Source: Hufsiella ginkgonis (GTDB taxonomy: Bacteria; Bacteroidota; Bacteroidia; Sphingobacteriales; Sphingobacteriaceae). Taken from it: DNA of 64,000 nucleotides. The position numbers and the translations under genes were made by a program. This document shows, in pieces, positions 19,658 through 27,754 of the stretch. The stretch covers positions 653,988-717,987 of the forward strand of contig NZ_WVHS01000003.1 of assembly GCF_009834915.1 (NCBI RefSeq), given 5' to 3'. Position 1 is the first letter of the stretch; each line of letters opens with the position of its first letter. Under the pieces are notes generated by a model. That model was not told the origin of the DNA, made no database searches, and was given only the letters and a program-made list of their open reading frames with translations.

Positions 19658-21268
19658 TTATAGGATATTAAATTGAATTTTAAAGGTGGTTCCTTTTCCG
19701 GGAGTGCTATCGATCATGATCTGCCCATTTTGCGATTCCACCTGCGTTTTTACGAGAAACAGCCCGACTCCGTGCGCATCTTTGTGACCGTGGAAAGTTT
19801 TATATAAGCCAAAAATTTTATTGCCGTGGAGGCTGAGGTCGATGCCTAACCCGTTGTCTGAAAATTCCAGGACACAATTTTTATCTTCGGTATAGTAAGT
19901 GGCGATCCGGATTAAAGGAGGCCTGTCAGGATGCTTGTATTTCAGTGAATTACTAAGCAGGTTCATCACGATACTTTCCATATACAATTTCGGGAACAGG
20001 ACGGTGGGTACGTCGAACGATAAAGAAACAACGGCTTGGTTCCTCCTGATTTCAGAATCGAGCGTAGACAACACCTGGCGGGTGATCTGCTCAAAATCAA
20101 TAAGTTCCGGTGTCACCGGGCTTTCTTTTATCTTTATGGCTTCGGAAAGATCGTTTAATGTGCCGTTTAAGCCGTCAGAAACTTTTTTTATGTTTTCAAA
20201 GATCCTTACATTCTCGCCGGCAAGACTATCTTCATCCACGAAGCTGGTCAGAAGAGATATGTTGCTTGCATGATTCCGAATGTTATGGGATAGGATATGG
20301 GTAAAACCTTTTAATTGCTGGTTGCTTTTAGTCAGCAGGTCCAGTGACCGGTGCAGGGCCAGTTCATTCGTTTTATATTTGTCGATGTCCATAAAAACGC
20401 CCCTCATTTTACAAGGCGTACCAGCAGCATCGTAAACCACTTCCCCCAGCGACCGTGCCCATATGACCGATTGGTCGCTGGTAATTATTTGGAGTTCAAT
20501 GTCCCATTTAGTTCCGTCTTTTAATGCTTTTGCTATCACGTCCTTTACACGTTTCTTTGACTGTTCGGGAAAGAAATCAAACGGATCGGTAGCATTAATA
20601 TCATGATCATAGGGCAGGCCATAGATATCATAAACGGCCTTAGACCATGCTCTTTTCCGGGTTATAAGGTCTAACTCCCAACCGCCAAGACGACCGATCC
20701 GCCCGGCTTCGCTTAGCAGGAATTCGCTGGCCGCCAGTTTCTCTTCGGCTACCTTTCGCTCGTTTATTTCATACGCTAACTGGTCGACCGTGCGAAGCGA
20801 ATAAACGACAGGCAATATTTTGTATAGCGCATAAACAGTGACCAATGACACTATGCCGGTGAACAATCTTATGAGGGCACTTAACCGGTATGCCGGCCAC
20901 CAGAAGATGATAGCATCGATCAAATGAGTGGTGCCGCATAAAACAATAAAAGCGATAAACAACCACACGATCTTCGGAAACGGCATATCCGGCCTGCGCC
21001 TGATCATCCGGAATAATAGCAGGGGGATCGCAAAATAAGATGCCCAGATCAATAGGTCCGATACGATATATAACCAGCCATGGAAATCGGTCCAGCTACC
21101 GCAATGCCAGCGTGGCGGCCAGTTATCTGTATTAAGCAGGCCGGAGATGAATTCAACCGCTTGTGCCGGTATTCCGGCTGTTTCCTTATGTACTGACTTG
21201 TTTTGCAAATGGCACAAAGAATCGCAAAGCGCTTTTTCAGCAGGTTCCCGGGAGGCATTAACCGCCAT
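19658..21268 (-). CDS. PAS histidine kinase with ethylene-receptor-like membrane domain
   Basis: 536 residues. The N-terminal part (about 60-160) forms three membrane helices that align without gaps to the copper/ethylene-binding domain of Arabidopsis ETR1: Asp71, Tyr78, Ile81, Pro82, Cys111 and His115 match ETR1 Asp25, Tyr32, Ile35, Pro36, Cys65 and His69, and FIVLCGTTHLI parallels FIVLCGATHLI. A PAS domain follows (about 180-298), then the dimerisation box LSHNIRNHASN with His328 and a HATPase domain (MNLLSNSLKYKHP, FSDNGLGIDL, GVGLFLVKTQVESQNG). ETR1-like sensors of this kind are known in cyanobacteria and some other bacteria. Copper binding is a strong prediction; the physiological ligand is inference. 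The first 40 residues are poorly conserved and the exact start is uncertain. A receiver gene follows 37 nt downstream. Confidence 0.92.
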   Translation of the reverse strand: MAVNASREPAEKALCDSLCHLQNKSVHKETAGIPAQAVEFISGLLNTDNWPPRWHCGSWTDFHGWLYIVSDLLIWASYFAIPLLLFRMIRRRPDMPFPKIVWLFIAFIVLCGTTHLIDAIIFWWPAYRLSALIRLFTGIVSLVTVYALYKILPVVYSLRTVDQLAYEINERKVAEEKLAASEFLLSEAGRIGRLGGWELDLITRKRAWSKAVYDIYGLPYDHDINATDPFDFFPEQSKKRVKDVIAKALKDGTKWDIELQIITSDQSVIWARSLGEVVYDAAGTPCKMRGVFMDIDKYKTNELALHRSLDLLTKSNQQLKGFTHILSHNIRNHASNISLLTSFVDEDSLAGENVRIFENIKKVSDGLNGTLNDLSEAIKIKESPVTPELIDFEQITRQVLSTLDSEIRRNQAVVSLSFDVPTVLFPKLYMESIVMNLLSNSLKYKHPDRPPLIRIATYYTEDKNCVLEFSDNGLGIDLSLHGNKIFGLYKTFHGHKDAHGVGLFLVKTQVESQNGQIMIDSTPGKGTTFKIQFNIL

Positions 21269-21506
21269 AAATGGTGAAAATTCTTAAATGGTGTGACGGT
21301 GTGTCTTCCCCTGCGACAAACCGTTCTCTTAGTTCGAATTGGGGTGGCTAAAGATAGTAATTACAGTGAGTAAATAAAGAGTAGCGGGATCTCGTTTCTC
21401 AGGAGAATCGGTTGCCGGTCTTTCCGGATCCCCGGATCAGCAGCCATAGGCCAGCCCTGCTTCATACAGGCACATCGGCAGGTAGCCGAAAGGAAAAATT
21501 ACCGGT

Positions 21507-21660
21507 TTAACGGGACTCGTTATTTAAATAGAAGGCCAGCTTCGGGTGCAAATCGTCAGGTTTGAATGGCTTAGGCGTGAATTATTCAAAGGCTTCTATC
21601 CATTTCCCGGCGTCCTGTAAATCAGTGAAATATTGTGTAGTAATAAAAAGGCTAGCCCGG
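21507..21660 (-). pseudogene. Remnant of a response-regulator receiver C-terminus
   Basis: Translating the reverse strand in one frame gives DAGKWIEAFE, a TAA stop, then FTPKPFKPDDLHPKLAFYLN and a terminal stop. The TPKPFKPDDLHPKL block is the usual beta5-alpha5 end of a receiver (conserved Lys-Pro-Phe), and the AG..IEAF part fits the preceding helix. With an internal stop and no upstream receiver sequence this is a dead fragment. The boundaries are approximate, and the match is by eye only. Confidence 0.55.
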
Positions 21661-21756
21661 CACTTTGTGTGAAGCGCCGAAATCAGCATTCCACGCTGCC
21701 TAATAACAGCTATGTTTTTAAATATTTAATAATCAGCATGTTTAACTTATTTAACC

Positions 21757-21764
21757 TATCTTTG
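21757..21764 (+). promoter_or_regulatory. Possible Bacteroidota -7 promoter element
   Basis: TATCTTTG matches the TAnnTTTG consensus exactly, about 142 bp upstream of the hybrid kinase start. No TTG is present at the expected -33 distance, so the call is weak. Confidence 0.35.
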
Positions 21765-21905
21765 CCGGAATCACGCATACGCTTATTTCGTTGCTCTCAC
21801 TTTCTGATATTATGCTCTACGGGGATATGATGTACCTTGATCTTTTTTCTCCCGCGATAGCGTCAGCCTTTGGACCTTCCTATGTTTACATAATTTATCC
21901 TGCAC

Positions 21906-23810
21906 GTGCACGTGAATAACTCATTTTCGCGGTCAGCAAGGATCGAAGCCGCATTCAAGACGCCCCTGCTGCGCTATGGGCTTATAGTCATCCTTATCGT
22001 CTTCTTATTTACCGGGTGCTTCTACCTTTCCCTTTATTTTACCCGGGCGCAAGCGCTCCAAAATGACGTAGACCGGCTGGTGGCCGTTCGCGAGGGTTCA
22101 GAGCTCGTTGACAGCGGCATCGTCGCCCTGGGAGGCGCCGACAAAAGTATAGCCCTTTACATGGCAACCGGCGATTCGGTTTACCTGCGGCAGTATCGTT
22201 CCAAAATCGGGATCGTTTATTCAGTTCTCAGGCCGTTGAATCCCGGCAAGGGGTCTACCTTTTTTGGCGGCCCGGGAGAAAGGCATTCCAAACCTGCGAC
22301 GGTTTACTCCCATATGGTAAGCTTAATAAGCCGCCTCGAAACAGCCAGTCCTGTCTTTCAACAGAAAGCGCACCCGACTCCGGCTTCTTATTACCAGGAT
22401 GCAGCCGTAGCGGCCGGCATTAGCGATACCATTCACCTGCTAATATCAAGCCTCCAGGCTTATAAGAAACAGCAGCAGGGATACTTGTATAAACGCAAAG
22501 ATGAGCTTCGCGGAACGCTCACTATGGCGTTTTCGGAATTTTCCCGCTTATCGCTGTTTACGGTGCTGGTGCTAACCATCCTGATCGTTACCCTGCTGTA
22601 TAATATCTGGAAGATTTTCCATAACGAAAAAGCACTGGTGACTTACAGCCAGCAAGCCAGCCGGTATGCCGATGCTAAAAGCAGCTTCCTGGCGGGAATG
22701 AGTCACGAGATCCGTACGCCGCTAAATTCCATCATTGGCTTTGCCGAACAGCTGGAACAGGAATCCCTACCGCCCGGTTCAGCTGAGCAGGTAAGGGCGA
22801 TCCGGAGCTCGTCGGACATGTTGCTGGAAGTGGTGAACCAGATCCTGGATTTTTCCAAGTATGAAACGGGTAAAATGAATATCGGCCATTCCCCGTTCCG
22901 TCCCTCGGAAGTGCTTAAAGAGGTAATTGACACCATGCGCATCCTGGCAGACAAAAAGGGTATCGTGCTGGGCCACGAGCTCTCGTTTGATCGCCGTCTT
23001 TGCCTGGAGGGTGATGCATTCCGGCTGAAACAAGTACTGATAAACCTGCTGAGCAATGCCATAAAATTTACGAACAAGGGTGAGGTCAGGCTCAAAGCGT
23101 GGGCCGGCGTGGCTGACGACCACACGGTAGTATACGCTGAAGTGAAAGATTCGGGGATCGGTATCGATAAACAGCATATGGCCCTGATATTTAATGAGTT
23201 TTCACAGGTTGGTGCAGCCCAGAGCGAGAAACAGAGAGGGACCGGGCTTGGGCTGGCCATCTGTAAAAAGATCGTAGAGCTACAACATGGAGCTATACAG
23301 GTGAAGAGTGCGCCCGGCAAGGGTTCCGTATTTAGTTTCCACATTCCGTATAACAGGGTGGAAGACAGCCCATGCATACCCGGAAGCGGTTCGGAATCTC
23401 CCGACCTGGGACAGCAGCTACGGGATAAACATATCCTTCTTGCAGAGGACAATAAAATGAGCGCCTTACTGGCCATAACCATCCTGAAAAAATGGAAAAT
23501 GACCTGTGATGTAGCCGCCAATGGGGTGGAGGCGCTCGCTTTATTTGGAAAGAATGTATACGACCTGGTTTTAACGGATATAGAAATGCCTGAGATGGGG
23601 GGCGTGGAGCTGGTGAAGGAGATAAGGGTGTCGAATGACCTGGATAAAGCGACGACCCCGGTACTGGCCCTTACGGCACATGTAATGAAGGATGATCACG
23701 ATCAATACCTGGATTCAGGTATCAATGACATCGCGGTAAAGCCGCTGCTGGAGCGCGACCTGGTAGAAAAGATCGCACACTGCCTTGAAAAACATGGGAG
23801 TCGTAAGTGA
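21906..23810 (+). CDS. Hybrid sensor histidine kinase with C-terminal receiver
   Basis: 634 residues starting at a GTG; an in-frame TAA at 21891 rules out a longer form, and a second GTG at 21912 is also possible. A membrane helix (about 25-47), a periplasmic loop of about 165 residues and a second helix (about 213-236) are followed by HisKA (MSHEIRTPLNSIIGF, His267), HATPase (LINLLSNAIKFTN, KDSGIGID, GTGLGLAICKKI) and a receiver (HILLAEDNKMSALL, Asp558 in LVLTDIEMP, Lys in AVKPL). The periplasmic loop resembles the CHASE3-like loops common in such kinases, but I cannot assign it firmly. No Hpt protein or DNA-binding regulator lies nearby, so the output partner is unknown. A terminator hairpin follows. 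Confidence 0.93.
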   Translation: MHVNNSFSRSARIEAAFKTPLLRYGLIVILIVFLFTGCFYLSLYFTRAQALQNDVDRLVAVREGSELVDSGIVALGGADKSIALYMATGDSVYLRQYRSKIGIVYSVLRPLNPGKGSTFFGGPGERHSKPATVYSHMVSLISRLETASPVFQQKAHPTPASYYQDAAVAAGISDTIHLLISSLQAYKKQQQGYLYKRKDELRGTLTMAFSEFSRLSLFTVLVLTILIVTLLYNIWKIFHNEKALVTYSQQASRYADAKSSFLAGMSHEIRTPLNSIIGFAEQLEQESLPPGSAEQVRAIRSSSDMLLEVVNQILDFSKYETGKMNIGHSPFRPSEVLKEVIDTMRILADKKGIVLGHELSFDRRLCLEGDAFRLKQVLINLLSNAIKFTNKGEVRLKAWAGVADDHTVVYAEVKDSGIGIDKQHMALIFNEFSQVGAAQSEKQRGTGLGLAICKKIVELQHGAIQVKSAPGKGSVFSFHIPYNRVEDSPCIPGSGSESPDLGQQLRDKHILLAEDNKMSALLAITILKKWKMTCDVAANGVEALALFGKNVYDLVLTDIEMPEMGGVELVKEIRVSNDLDKATTPVLALTAHVMKDDHDQYLDSGINDIAVKPLLERDLVEKIAHCLEKHGSRK

Positions 23811-23852
23811 TCGGGGAGAAGACAGGTATCCATAATAAGGGTACCTAAAACA

Positions 23853-23884
23853 ACGGGAGCCGTCCCTGGCAGGACAGCTCCCGT
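23853..23884. terminator. Bidirectional terminator hairpin
   Basis: Stem ACGGGAGC / GCTCCCGT with an inner GTCC / GGAC stem and CTGGCA loop, between the convergent hybrid kinase and small heat-shock gene. Confidence 0.8.
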
Positions 23885-23906
23885 ATTGTAGTGAATAAGC
23901 TATTAC

Positions 23907-24347
23907 TTATTTGATCTCGATCTGGCGGCTCACAGATTTGGCCTCTTCTTTCTTGGCCACGTCAATTTTCAATACCCCGTCTTCGTAGGCGGCCGTGATC
24001 CGTTCATGATCAGCCTGCTCAGGCAGGGTAAAGGAGCGCACGAACGAGCTGTAGCTGTATTCCCGTTTGCTGAATTTACGGTCGCCGGAGGTATTCTCAT
24101 GAGCCCGTTCCACGGAGATGGTGAGCACATTCCGGTCCATATTGAGTTTAAAATCCTGTTTTTTGAGGCCTGGTGCGGCAAGCTCGATGTGGTAGTTGTC
24201 GGCCGACTCGCTAATGTTTACCGCAGGTACGCGGGTAACCAGGCGGTCAGAAAAAAAGGTGTCGTTAAAAACCGATTCGAAAACGTCATTAAAGCCTGGC
24301 AGTAATGCGTTATTCCGTTTGTCGCTGTTAAATTTAACCAATGTCAT
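23907..24347 (-). CDS. Small heat-shock protein, Hsp20/alpha-crystallin family
   Basis: 146 residues, the usual size for bacterial small heat-shock proteins. A short N-terminal arm (LLPGFNDVFESVFNDTF) is followed by an alpha-crystallin domain at about 38-140 (PAVNISESADNYHIELAAPG, FTLPEQADHERITAAYEDGV, LKIDVAKK) and a short C-terminal tail ending RQIEIK with an I-x-I-type motif. It acts as an ATP-independent holdase in the cytoplasm. The ATG at 24347 has a good Shine-Dalgarno (AAGGAGA), unusual for this window. A 16-bp palindrome lies 60 bp upstream and could be an operator. Confidence 0.96.
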   Translation of the reverse strand: MTLVKFNSDKRNNALLPGFNDVFESVFNDTFFSDRLVTRVPAVNISESADNYHIELAAPGLKKQDFKLNMDRNVLTISVERAHENTSGDRKFSKREYSYSSFVRSFTLPEQADHERITAAYEDGVLKIDVAKKEEAKSVSRQIEIK

Positions 24348-24406
24348 GGCTGATTCTCCTTAAACTATTTCTTTAAAAATCATTAACACATTAATTCATT
24401 AAATTT

Positions 24407-24422
24407 TCGGATGGCCATCCGA
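24407..24422. promoter_or_regulatory. 16-bp perfect palindrome upstream of hsp20
   Basis: TCGGATGGCCATCCGA is fully self-complementary. It lies 60 bp upstream of the heat-shock gene start, a suitable place for a dimeric repressor or activator site. The binding protein is unknown. Confidence 0.5.
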
Positions 24423-24486
24423 GGGAAATAAACAACACCTATGCCAAACCGGCTCCTGGCAGAACGGGTGCGAAAAACTGCAAAAA

Positions 24487-24562
24487 CTGCAGTGAACCTG
24501 CAAAAAATTCAGCCGCGGGAGGTCAAATTTTCAGCTTGGATCCCGGCTGCAGGTGAACCTGC
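24487..24562. repeat. Direct repeat containing an inverted repeat
   Basis: CTGCAGTGAACCTGC (24487-24501) and CTGCAGGTGAACCTGC (24547-24562) differ by one inserted G and start 60 bp apart. The second contains the perfect inverted repeat GCAGGT-GA-ACCTGC. The spacing is near six helical turns. They may be paired operator sites for the flanking kinase or hsp20 gene. Confidence 0.5.
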
Positions 24563-24697
24563 CGCAATACCGCAAACGGGGATGAACATGTCAAGGGTGA
24601 CCCTGGATTAGCTTTTACCTTAGGGGATTCAAGAAGCACATCTTTTTACAGCTGATTTCAGCCCTTTTTCTTATTTTCCCTTCCCAACCCGGTCACA

Positions 24698-26833
24698 ATG
24701 GTCCTTTGCCTCACAAGAATCTCCGCTTTCCTGCTGCTGTCCTTACTGGTACAGCCCGCATTCGCTCAAAAAAAACCGCTTGTCGTTTCGGTCGATAATC
24801 TCCCGGCATACGGGCTCGTCCTCGACCGCGGCTGGCGCTTCAATGCCGCCGACAGGCGCGAATTTGCCCGGCCGGATCTCGACGACAGTCGCTGGGACAC
24901 CATAAATCCCGTTTCCATGGTTCATAAGCTGCCGCAGCTCAAGGGTTTGAAGGTAGGTTGGCTGCGGCTGCACTTCCGGGTGAACGATTCGCTGACCGGG
25001 CGATCGCTGGTGCTTCAAGCCTACCAAACCTGCGCATCAGAGGTCTATCTTGACGGGAAGCTGATCAGGCGGTTTGGGAAGGTGAGCGCGGAACCTGACC
25101 GCCAAATGGTCGGCGGCGCGAATGCGCTTCCTGACGAGTTTATCCTTACGCCCGGCGACCACGTAATGGCGGTACGGTTCGCCGTATGGCCGGGTGCCTT
25201 TGCCCTGAAGTGGGGGAACACGTTAATGGCTATTACCGTCACCTCCCTGCATGGCTTCGCCATCACTTTGAAACAAAACGTGCTAGGCGGCTACCTGTAT
25301 ATGTTCGTGGCATCGGTTTGCTTTTTACTTTGCCTGCTTCACCTTTCGTTCTACCGGTATGACCCGACGAAACGGGCCAATCTTTATTTTTCGGCATATA
25401 CCCTGGCGAGTACCTTCGGCTTTGCGATATGGGGCTTGTTCTGGCAATTGGAAAGTGCGCCTGAAGAATTGTTGATGATGACGCTATCATCCCAGGCAAT
25501 AATATTATCGACCGTATTCCTGGTAGAAGCGCTGATCAGTCTCTACGCGTTCCGGCTGCGCCGGGCCCGCCAGGTATTCTGGACCCTGTTCGCCGTTAGC
25601 GCAGTGTTGGTGGTTTTCAACGCGAATGCCCTCTGCCTGGGTATCCCGGTACTGTTCTTCGAGGGTGTGCTTACCTGGCTTACCATTAAAGCGATGCGCG
25701 AAAAACGGCGCGGTGCAGGCATTATCGCCGTTGCATTCGCGGCATCTATCCTGTTCCTGGTTGCGGGTATCGCCATCGTGGTCTTCGACATTAACACATC
25801 TAACCTGCTCTGGACCGCAGTTTGGGCAGGTATCTTCCTCTGTCCCGCGATAGGCATTTCACTGTATTTGTCGCGTGAATTCGCGCTCGACAGTAAATCG
25901 CTCCGCGAGAAACTCCTCGAGGTAGAGAAGCTTTCCGCCCGTACGCTCGTACAGGAACAGGAAAAGCAGCAGCTGCTGGCCTCGCAGAACGAGCGGCTGG
26001 AGTTACTGGTGAGCAAACGTACGGACGAATTGAGCAAGTCGCTCGACAACCTGAGGGCCACACAAAACCAGCTTATTCAATCGGAAAAAATGGCCTCGCT
26101 GGGCGAACTGACGGCGGGTATCGCCCACGAGATCCAGAACCCGCTGAACTTTGTGAACAACTTCGCGGAAGTGAGCGTCGAGTTACTTGGGGAACTGAAA
26201 GAGGAAGCCGGAGCGGGAAATACGGCGGATGTGATCGCTATCGCCGATGACCTGCAGCAAAATCTCGGTAAGATCAGCCACCATGGCAGGCGTGCGGATA
26301 ACATCGTAAAAGGGATGCTGCAGCACTCGCGGACGAGTTCAGGGGCTAAAGAACAGACCGACCTGAACGCCCTGGCCGACGAATACCTGCGTTTGAGCTA
26401 TCATGGCCTGCGGGCGAAAGACAAGTCGTTCAATGCACAACTGGTGACGGGTTTTGATCCTGAACTGCCGGTAGTGAACGTAATTGCGCAGGATATCGGG
26501 CGGGTACTGCTCAATCTTTTTAACAATGCGTTCCAGGCGGTGGGGGAACGGTTGGCGAAGGAGCACGATGGTTATCAACCGAAAGTGGAAGTTCATACGA
26601 AGCGTACGGAAAACGGCATAGAGATCTTGGTAAGAGACAATGGACCGGGTATCCCGGAAGGCATCCGTGACAAGATATTTCAACCCTTTTTCACTACGAA
26701 GCCGGCCGGTGAAGGCACCGGGTTAGGATTGTCGTTAAGTTATGATATCGTAACCAAGATGCACGGCGGCGCGTTAACGGTAGTTTCGGAGGAAGGGAAG
26801 TTTACGGAGTTTGCGGTGATGCTGCCGGGATAA
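24698..26833 (+). CDS. 7TM sensor histidine kinase with galactose-binding-like N-terminus
   Basis: 711 residues. A signal peptide (about 1-23, ending AFAQ) is followed by a beta-rich periplasmic domain (about 28-165) with features of galactose-binding-like/DISM sensors (DLDDSRWDT, VGWLRLHFRV, EVYLDGKLIRRFG). About seven membrane helices span 188-395. A long coiled coil then leads to HisKA (GELTAGIAHEIQNPLNFVNN, His477) and HATPase (VLLNLFNNAFQAVGE, VRDNGPGIPEGI, GTGLGLSLSYDIVTKMHGG). The whole resembles 7TMR-DISM receptors joined to an NtrB-like kinase. The ligand may be a carbohydrate, which is inference. No cognate regulator is adjacent. Confidence 0.92.
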   Translation: MVLCLTRISAFLLLSLLVQPAFAQKKPLVVSVDNLPAYGLVLDRGWRFNAADRREFARPDLDDSRWDTINPVSMVHKLPQLKGLKVGWLRLHFRVNDSLTGRSLVLQAYQTCASEVYLDGKLIRRFGKVSAEPDRQMVGGANALPDEFILTPGDHVMAVRFAVWPGAFALKWGNTLMAITVTSLHGFAITLKQNVLGGYLYMFVASVCFLLCLLHLSFYRYDPTKRANLYFSAYTLASTFGFAIWGLFWQLESAPEELLMMTLSSQAIILSTVFLVEALISLYAFRLRRARQVFWTLFAVSAVLVVFNANALCLGIPVLFFEGVLTWLTIKAMREKRRGAGIIAVAFAASILFLVAGIAIVVFDINTSNLLWTAVWAGIFLCPAIGISLYLSREFALDSKSLREKLLEVEKLSARTLVQEQEKQQLLASQNERLELLVSKRTDELSKSLDNLRATQNQLIQSEKMASLGELTAGIAHEIQNPLNFVNNFAEVSVELLGELKEEAGAGNTADVIAIADDLQQNLGKISHHGRRADNIVKGMLQHSRTSSGAKEQTDLNALADEYLRLSYHGLRAKDKSFNAQLVTGFDPELPVVNVIAQDIGRVLLNLFNNAFQAVGERLAKEHDGYQPKVEVHTKRTENGIEILVRDNGPGIPEGIRDKIFQPFFTTKPAGEGTGLGLSLSYDIVTKMHGGALTVVSEEGKFTEFAVMLPG

Positions 26834-27131
26834 GCTCCGTCATGCTGATGTTTATTATTAATGCGCCCTTACCCGAGCCGGTCCCGTCGGCGCCGGAATC
26901 ATGTAGCTTGCAGGCCGGTTAAGTAGATCACACCGCTAGATGTTATATATACGTGTAAGCAAAGCGATACGCAATTAATACAAGATGTATGAATAAAAAG
27001 ACATGAGTCCCCGGCATGCTATCATTCCTATACGGAATATTTTAGAAATCGCGAATGGCATGTAATTGGCAGGTATAGTTATAATTTTAACCCCACGTAT
27101 CTATTAACCCCAATACATCTATTATAATACC

Positions 27132-27686
27132 ATGGCAACTAAGAAAACCACAAAAGCATCTGCCGGAGTTACAAGAACCCCCGAGGCGGAAAGCGCGCTT
27201 AAAGAACTATTCGTCGACGAGCTTAAAGATATCCTTTGGGCAGAAAAGCACCTGGTGAGTGCGTTAAAGAAGATGGCTAAAGAAGCTACTTTATCCGAGC
27301 TGAAAGATGCGTTCACCACGCACGTAGCACAAACCGAAGGACAGATCGCCCGGCTTGAACGGGTTTTCGAATCAGTAGGCGAGAAAGCCGCCGCCAAGAA
27401 GTGCGAAGCGATGGCCGGCCTGATCAAGGAAGCTGAAGGCATTATCGAAGATACCGAAAAAGGTACCGAAGTACGTGACGCCGGTCTTATTTCCGCCGCC
27501 CAGAAGGTAGAGCATTACGAGATCGCTTCCTACGGAACCTTAAGAACATTAGCCCGAACACTTGGTTTCTCCGATGCACAGGCGCTTCTGGAAGAAACGC
27601 TGGCTGAAGAGAAAGATACAGACTCACTGCTTACCGGCATAGCCGAAGGGTCCGTAAATGAGGCCGCACTGTCAGAAACGGAGTAA
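27132..27686 (+). CDS. YciE/DUF892-like ferritin-fold stress protein
   Basis: 184 residues. A short basic N-terminal tail (MATKKTTKASAG) precedes a four-helix ferritin-like domain (about 20-180) with the DUF892 hallmarks LFVDELKDILWAEKHLV, THVAQTEGQIARLERVFE and KVEHYEIASYGTLRTLAR. Conserved Glu and His residues in the helices (E26 region, H150 region) fit a di-metal site. E. coli YciE is induced by osmotic stress; its biochemical role is unsettled. A rho-independent terminator follows directly. Confidence 0.94.
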   Translation: MATKKTTKASAGVTRTPEAESALKELFVDELKDILWAEKHLVSALKKMAKEATLSELKDAFTTHVAQTEGQIARLERVFESVGEKAAAKKCEAMAGLIKEAEGIIEDTEKGTEVRDAGLISAAQKVEHYEIASYGTLRTLARTLGFSDAQALLEETLAEEKDTDSLLTGIAEGSVNEAALSETE

Positions 27687-27707
27687 ACCGTTTTTAACTA
27701 AGTTCAG

Positions 27708-27737
27708 AAAAGGACCATTGTAACAGGTGGTCCTTTT
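27708..27737 (+). terminator. Rho-independent terminator
   Basis: Stem AAAAGGACCA / TGGTCCTTTT with a 10-nt loop and trailing T run, 21 nt after the YciE-like stop codon. Confidence 0.8.
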
Positions 27738-27754
27738 TCGTAAACGAGAACGTC

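Larger units (their letters stand above)
21269..21905. other. Intergenic region with receiver remnant and possible promoter
   Basis: A 637-bp region between two divergent kinases. It holds a decayed receiver-domain fragment on the reverse strand (21507-21660) and a perfect -7-like TATCTTTG at 21757-21764 (both listed separately). Nothing else coding was seen. Confidence 0.5.
24348..24697. other. Divergent control region between hsp20 gene and kinase
   Basis: A 350-bp region without genes. It contains a 16-bp perfect palindrome (24407-24422) and a direct repeat of a CTGCAG(G)TGAACCTGC element 60 bp apart (24487-24501 and 24547-24562), listed separately. Confidence 0.6.

Noticed and set aside
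21901-21914. CACGTGCACGTG palindrome at the hybrid kinase start as an operator
   Set aside because: It overlaps the start codon itself and is likely a chance repeat of GTG codons; too weak to call.
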